NCBI GenBank assembly: GCA_015039315.1
Contig: WIDE01000211.1
Span: 1-24,333, forward strand
Reading direction: 5' to 3'
Source: Clavulina sp. PMI_390
Taxonomy: Eukaryota > Basidiomycota > Agaricomycetes > Cantharellales > Hydnaceae
DNA: 24,333 nucleotides
The notes under the pieces are model-generated. The model was not told where the DNA came from. It did not search any database and saw nothing but the letters and a program-made list of their open reading frames with translations. Every line of letters starts with the position of its first letter. Position 1 is the stretch's first letter. This document shows, in pieces, positions 19,352 through 24,333 of this stretch. A program made the position numbers and the translations under genes.

Positions 19352-22300
19352 CTAATCATCACTGCCATAATCGTCGTCACTCCACTCCTGCTGCTGCTGC
19401 TTCTTCTTCCCCTTCTTTGCCGCTGGGGTAGCAGCCGGGGTCGATTGCGCATACGTTGCACTTCCCGTACCCACCACATCGCCCCCACTCCCATCCGCAC
19501 CAGGCAAATCGGCTCCACTGCCCGTCGTCTGGCGCTCAAACTCGGCCTCAAACGCCTTAGAAAGCTCGTTCGCGTCGTTATAGACCCACGAGCCCTCCTG
19601 GTTGTATTGGCGGGCGTTGGCGAACATGAGGCGCCAGTCGGCGGCATATTGAGCCATGGACTTGTAATGTGAGGTGTTGGAGCGTTTGCGGATGATCGAC
19701 ATGGCGATGGGCTGTTGGATCTGAGTGTAGTAGTCGGGGTATTGCTATAAGACAAGGCCGCAGATTAGTAAGAGGTCAAGATGTAAACAAAATCTGGATG
19801 TATCAGCCTTACCTTCCTGTTGGGAAGCTCACGGAAGAGGTCGCATCGGTTACGCCCATCCTCAGCCGTACACCCTTGCACGGCCTTGTAGATCTCCTGG
19901 AACGCCTTCTTCATACGCTCGCGTGTCTGAGGGGAGATCGTATCGCCGCCCTTGCCCGTCTTCCTTCTCTTCGCCTCAGGGACCTCATCAGTATCCTCGT
20001 CCAATGAGGGTGAAGGGCTCGGCACTCTCGATGTAGCTCCGCGCTTTCGCTTCGGTGCGACAGGCGGAGAAGCGATCCTCGCACGACGCCCACCTGTCGA
20101 CGCAGCACCGCGTTTCGAGCCCTTTTTGGTTGATGAAGATGGTCCAACGCTACCTCCTCCCCACTCGTCATCGTCCCCGCCAGCTTCTTCAACCTCGGGG
20201 GAGGACTCGATACGGCTGATGACGGGAGGTCGTCCTCGCCCACGAGCCTTGCGCTCAGCCGGTGGGTCATCAAGTGTCCCTTCTTCGAGCGCCTCAGCCC
20301 ATTGATCATCTGTCATACCATCGTTATAGCGCACAGTGGCTCTTGCACGCGCTCCACGGCCAGAGATGAGCTGCTCGACCTCTTCATCAACCTTGATGGG
20401 CTCATCGCGCTGGTATACCTCAGGAAGCTCTTCAAGGGTGATGAGGCGTGGTGGGACAGGGCTATCGTTGCCACCCGCACGCCACTCGCGCTCTTCACGG
20501 TTTGCGCGCTCCTTATCCATTTTCTGGAAAATAGCGAGCTCCTCGGCCGTTCGGGCGACCATCTCGTTGATCTCGTCATCCTCCATGCTGGCAGACTCGG
20601 ACTGGTCCTCATTCTGATCACCTTCGAGAAGGGAACGCTGTGGAAAAGCAAACACATGATGATTAGTGTCGTGTGGTAGACGGTTCATGAAACAATGCGT
20701 ACCAGGAACTGCTCTTGTTCCTCAGCAGTGGAACGCTGATCGAACTTTCCAGCCTGAATGACCTTGCCATCCATATCAAGCTTGGACTTGGCACGAGCAA
20801 GCATGACTTCCTCAATACTTCGCTCCGTGATGAAACGGAGAATGAGCACGTTCTTCTTCTGACCGATACGATGCGCACGATCTTGGGCTTGGAGATCCGC
20901 ATGGGGATTCCAGTCCGAGTCGTAACTGAGTGATTAGGAAAGCAAACGTCAATATGAGCGAAGTTGAATAACACAGCAGGTTGACGCACATGATGACAGT
21001 ATCAGCAGTCTGCAAGTTAAGACCGAGACCACCTGCACGGGTTGAGAGCATAAACAGGTTCACATCCGTCTCTGCTTTGTTGAACTTGACGAGCAGCTCC
21101 GTTCGTTCCTCCGGCTTCGTGGAACCGTCGAGACGGAAATGCTTGTAGCCACGGTAGTTGAAGTAGTCACCCATGATATCCATGATATTTGTCATTTGGA
21201 AGAAAATGAGGACCTAATCATGCACGATGGTGTTGTAATCAGTGTCTAGAACCCAATCAAGAAGAATGGAAAATAAACGCACTCGATGGCCGGTGGCGAA
21301 CAGCTTGGGAAGCAGCTGATCGAGCAGAGCAACCTTGCCAGACGTGCGGATGATCGAATCGTTGAGCTTGCCAGAGGGGTTCATGCGGTCCTCGATCTGA
21401 CCGAATACGAACGGATGCTGGCAGATCTTGCGGAACTGCATGATGGTATTGTTGAGACCCTTGATACCACCTTGCTTCCTGCAAAAACCAAGCAATACGT
21501 TCAGGTTTGAGCCAAATCCCCTAATACGGAAAAGAAAGGAAAAGAAGGCAACGCACCCGTTCTTGCCTTCGTCGTCGAACAGCATGCCATGCTTCTTCAT
21601 CTGGCCATATAACTGCGACTGCAGAGCACTCATCTTGCACTTGACAACCTTCTCAACCTTGTCCGGCAACTCCTTCTCCACATCCTTCTTCAACCTCCTG
21701 AGCAAGAAGGGCCGGAGCACTTTGTGCAAACGGCGAATAACGAGCAGTGTCTCTTCTTCGTTCAGCTCGAGCTTATCACTCGTACCCGTATTCGCGAATG
21801 GCGTGTTGAACCATTCTTCAAAGCTCGTCACCGAGTTGAAGATCTTGGGCAGGACGAAATTGAGGAGGGACCACAGTTCTGGCAGGTTGTTCTGCAATGG
21901 AGTACCCGTGAGAATGAGTCGGTATTTCGTCGAGTAGAACATAGTGAGCGTCTGAGACAGCTTGCTCTGCGTGTTCTTCATACGATGACCTTCATCGATA
22001 ATCATGTGGAGCCACTTGATCTTGGAAAGCACGGCCTTTTCACGAATGATATACTCGAATGTCGTGATCAGGACCTGGAAGCCACCCACACGGATCGAAG
22101 GCTGGAGCGCTTTACGCAGGGCCGGCGAGCCGTTGTAGACAATGACGGAGACGCCAGGTGCCCATTTCTTGAACTCGTGCGTCCAGTTCGTGAGAGTGGA
22201 CAGGGGGACAATGATGAGGAAGGGGCCAGGCTCACGCTTCACTTCGATAAGGAAGCAGACAAGCGAGATAGTCTGGATAGTCTTGCCGAGACCCTACAAA

Positions 22301-24269
22301 AACGCACAAGAAAGAAGCGAATGAGATACGCTGACCAGAATGCTCCCAAAGCAGAGGAAGACTTACCATTTCATCGGCAAGAATACCATTCAGGTGATTG
22401 TTATACAAACTAACCATCCACTGCAAGCCCTTGAGCTGATACTCCTTGAGCTTGCCGCCCACCAGCAGATCCGGCTGGACAGTAATCTTCTCCGTCACAC
22501 GATGGGCAACAGAGTAATAATCCACCTTGTTCTTCTTCTCCGAGTCCGCACCAGCAGCAGCAGCACCATCGTCGTCCTCCATTCTCTGCGCACCAAACGT
22601 CGTCTCGTCCGTCTGCGGGATCGACTGTATGTTAGCAGATATACGACCACGCGAGGCCTCTGCCTGTTGAGCGCCAACGGCATGCGCAAGCGAGTCGAGG
22701 TACTGATCTGTCTGACGCAGCAAGTGCGTGATACGCGTATCCTTGGCAGTGTCGATGAGCTTCATATACGCCTCTTCATCGTCTGCCTTGAGCGCCTTGA
22801 GACGCTCTCGCGAGATACGCTCAATCCTCTTCTGCTCCTCCTTTTCTGTCTCGACATGGAACCGGAGGATGGCGCGGCCCAAATTCTGGGCGCGCGTTGT
22901 CTTCTCTTTGGCTGACCCGATGAGCCGCTGCCCGTGCTCGCAAATACCATTCAGGTAATCGAGATGTTTCTGCTTGGCACGCTTTTCGCGGTCCTCGCGC
23001 TGCCGGCGTTCGAGCGACTCGATCCCGCGAGCGTCCTTGAGAGTAGGCTTGCGCACACGACGGAATACTTTGCGGTCTACCGTCAGCGCCGACGACTCTT
23101 GCAGACGAGCGACGAGAGATGAGCGGAGGGCACGCTGCTTGTCGCGGAGCTTGAGGGCCTTGAGCTCAACAAGCGCGCGCAGCTTGGCAGAGGACATGGG
23201 TGGATGTGCGGGGTCGTCAGCATTTGTGATGATGATTTTGTTGACAGTCTCGTCGGAGATGGTGCTGGAGAGGTTGGACAGCTCCTCGATGCGGTAGGCG
23301 ATGCGTGCGTCGATGAAGCGTTGGCGTTCAGCGGCAATCTGATAAGGGTCTAGACCCTTGGGGAGGAGGTTGGGGATGAGGACATTGTGGGTGCGTTTGG
23401 TGGTGATGGCTGATACGAGTTGGGACTCGGCAGACGCAAAAGCGTTGTAGGGATAGATGGGATTCGTGGTGTCTTTTTCGAGCAGGTTGCCGTTGGGGAC
23501 CACGATGCCGGACTCAACAGGGGCTACGGTGGTGGAGGGGGCCTCCTTGGCGCCGAAGATGGGCGGAGGAGTGACGCTGGGGGAGTTGCTGCGACGGGTG
23601 GCATTCTCAAAGGCGACGATGCCGGGGTCGCGCGCTCGGTCTGCGTGGTCGGTGCGCTCAGCCTCGCTAGGAACATAGATGACTTGTTGAATGTGTGGAG
23701 GGACGACCTGGTTACGTGAAATGTACTGCAGGGCCTGGATTTGGGCGCGCAGGATCGTCATCTGGCCTTGGGAGACGGCGAGAGTCTGAGGAGCGGCGGG
23801 AGGGGCAGTCGAGGTAGACGCGCCGTTGTCGAGGCCGTCGGCGATATAACCATTTGCGTGGGGTTTGTCGGCGGACTGGACGACGGGGGGCGCTGTGGAT
23901 TGGGCGAATCGTGTGTGTTAGCGCGTGACGCTGTGTGCGCGTTCGTGCAGAGGCCACTACTCACGCTGCTGGTGCTGTTGTGGTGGATGCTGCTGCTGCT
24001 GCTGGTGGGGATTTCCAGCCTTGGCCATGATTTTGATGTAGCTCATTATCTGAGACAGCTCCTGAGAAGACTCTTCGGTGTGGCCCTGCTGCTTGAGCAT
24101 GTTGGCGCGCTGTTCGACGCGACATCGTTAGACGAAACAAAAGTTACGAGAGACGTGCGCGACTTGCCATCATGAGATGCTGAAAGCGCTGTTGTGCGGC
24201 AAGGGCCCCACCATTCATCATAGGGGCAGCATTCGGCGGGGGCGCCATGTCGGGCCCGCCCTGCGCCAT
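19352..24269 (-). CDS. snf21: SWI/SNF-RSC family ATP-dependent chromatin remodeller catalytic subunit (Snf21/Sth1-like)
   Basis: Nine minus-strand exons (24269-24168, 24109-23965, 23892-22367, 22293-21557, 21478-21283, 21213-20990, 20925-20703, 20637-19813, 19744-19352) give about 1456 aa. Domains in order: a QLQ motif near residues 125-165; an HSA helix at about 374-445, which in this family binds actin-related proteins; then the SNF2 ATPase with Walker A DEMGLGKT (589-596), DEGH box (691-694), [11 protein letters not shown] and [11 protein letters not shown] (989-999). A SnAC region, an AT-hook (RGRP near 1185) and a bromodomain (about 1290-1400, acetyl-lysine Asn near 1374 in ARQYNQ) follow. 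The tail is KKGKKK, Q4 and acidic. Family members slide or evict nucleosomes in the nucleus as the motor of a multi-subunit complex. The first intron starts GCAAGT. The frame is open from the ATG to the right edge, so an earlier start cannot be excluded. Choice between RSC and SWI/SNF naming is tentative. Confidence 0.93.
23990..24004 (-). repeat. Pure (CAG)5 run encoding polyglutamine
   Basis: Five consecutive CAG codons on the minus strand in exon 2 of the remodeller gene encode Q5 in a Gln/His/Pro-rich linker just before the QLQ motif. Short Gln runs are common in the N-termini of these proteins. Confidence 0.8.
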
Positions 24270-24333
24270 GGACTCGTATGCGCGCACAAGGAGGGGGAGG
24301 AGGAGAGCGACGAGCGAGCGAGGGTCGACGCTG
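24270..24333 (-). other. 5' leader of the remodeller gene
   Basis: The 64 bases before the ATG at 24269 are C/T-rich on the minus strand, as expected of a fungal leader. They contain no in-frame stop and no further ATG, so the transcript and possibly the coding region extend past the window edge. Confidence 0.4.

Noticed and set aside
21724..22413. 229-codon plus-strand frame opposite the remodeller gene
   Set aside because: It is antisense to the conserved SNF2 ATPase motifs; the minus strand is clearly the coding one.
1..24333. Transposon, CRISPR, tRNA or rRNA content
   Set aside because: No terminal repeats, reverse transcriptase or transposase motifs, regular short repeats or tRNA-like cloverleaf were recognised by eye; short decayed elements could be missed.

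Overview
The window looks like nuclear DNA of a filamentous basidiomycete, most likely an agaricomycete of the Rhizoctonia/Ceratobasidium kind. This is an inference from gene style, not a database match. Genes are split by many 49-90 nt introns with GT/GC-AG ends. A multi-gene family of BTB/POZ proteins is present, and a fungal SWI/SNF-RSC-type remodeller closes the window. All exon joins below were read by hand from frame continuity, splice consensus and paralogue comparison.

Layout. Positions 1-19.0 kb hold a local gene-family array. Four full-length minus-strand genes (758-3089, 4155-6425, 8539-10916, 14694-17044) encode 683-718 aa proteins made of two tandem BTB/POZ modules. Five plus-strand genes (7495-8050, 12364-12912, 13841-14429, 17428-18014, 18482-19016) encode 88-133 aa cysteine-rich proteins with one hydrophobic segment. 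Each small gene has four exons; exons 2 and 3 are exactly 38 and 76 nt in all five. The two families alternate. Three BTB genes sit head-to-head with a small gene, so the array looks like repeated duplication of a two-gene divergent unit. The BTB genes fall into two subtypes arranged A-B-B-A.

Positions 19352-24269 (minus) hold a complete nine-exon gene for an SNF2-family catalytic subunit (QLQ, HSA, DEXH/helicase C, SnAC, AT-hook, bromodomain; about 1456 aa), a Snf21/Sth1-type chromatin remodeller. It is an ordinary conserved gene flanking the array.

Most notable observation. Three of the five small proteins carry the exact ubiquitin C-terminal hexapeptide LRLRGG at residues 46-51, followed by a cysteine-rich hydrophobic tail. 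The peptide is kept despite synonymous changes in five of its six codons. Their divergent neighbours are BTB proteins, a fold that often serves as a CUL3 ubiquitin-ligase adaptor. Whether the two families act together in a ubiquitin-related pathway is speculation that can be tested. Other points are an internal duplication that copied intron positions as well as domains, two GC-AG introns, an in-frame deletion in one BTB gene, an N-terminally disrupted small gene, and a possible antisense relic of the small family.
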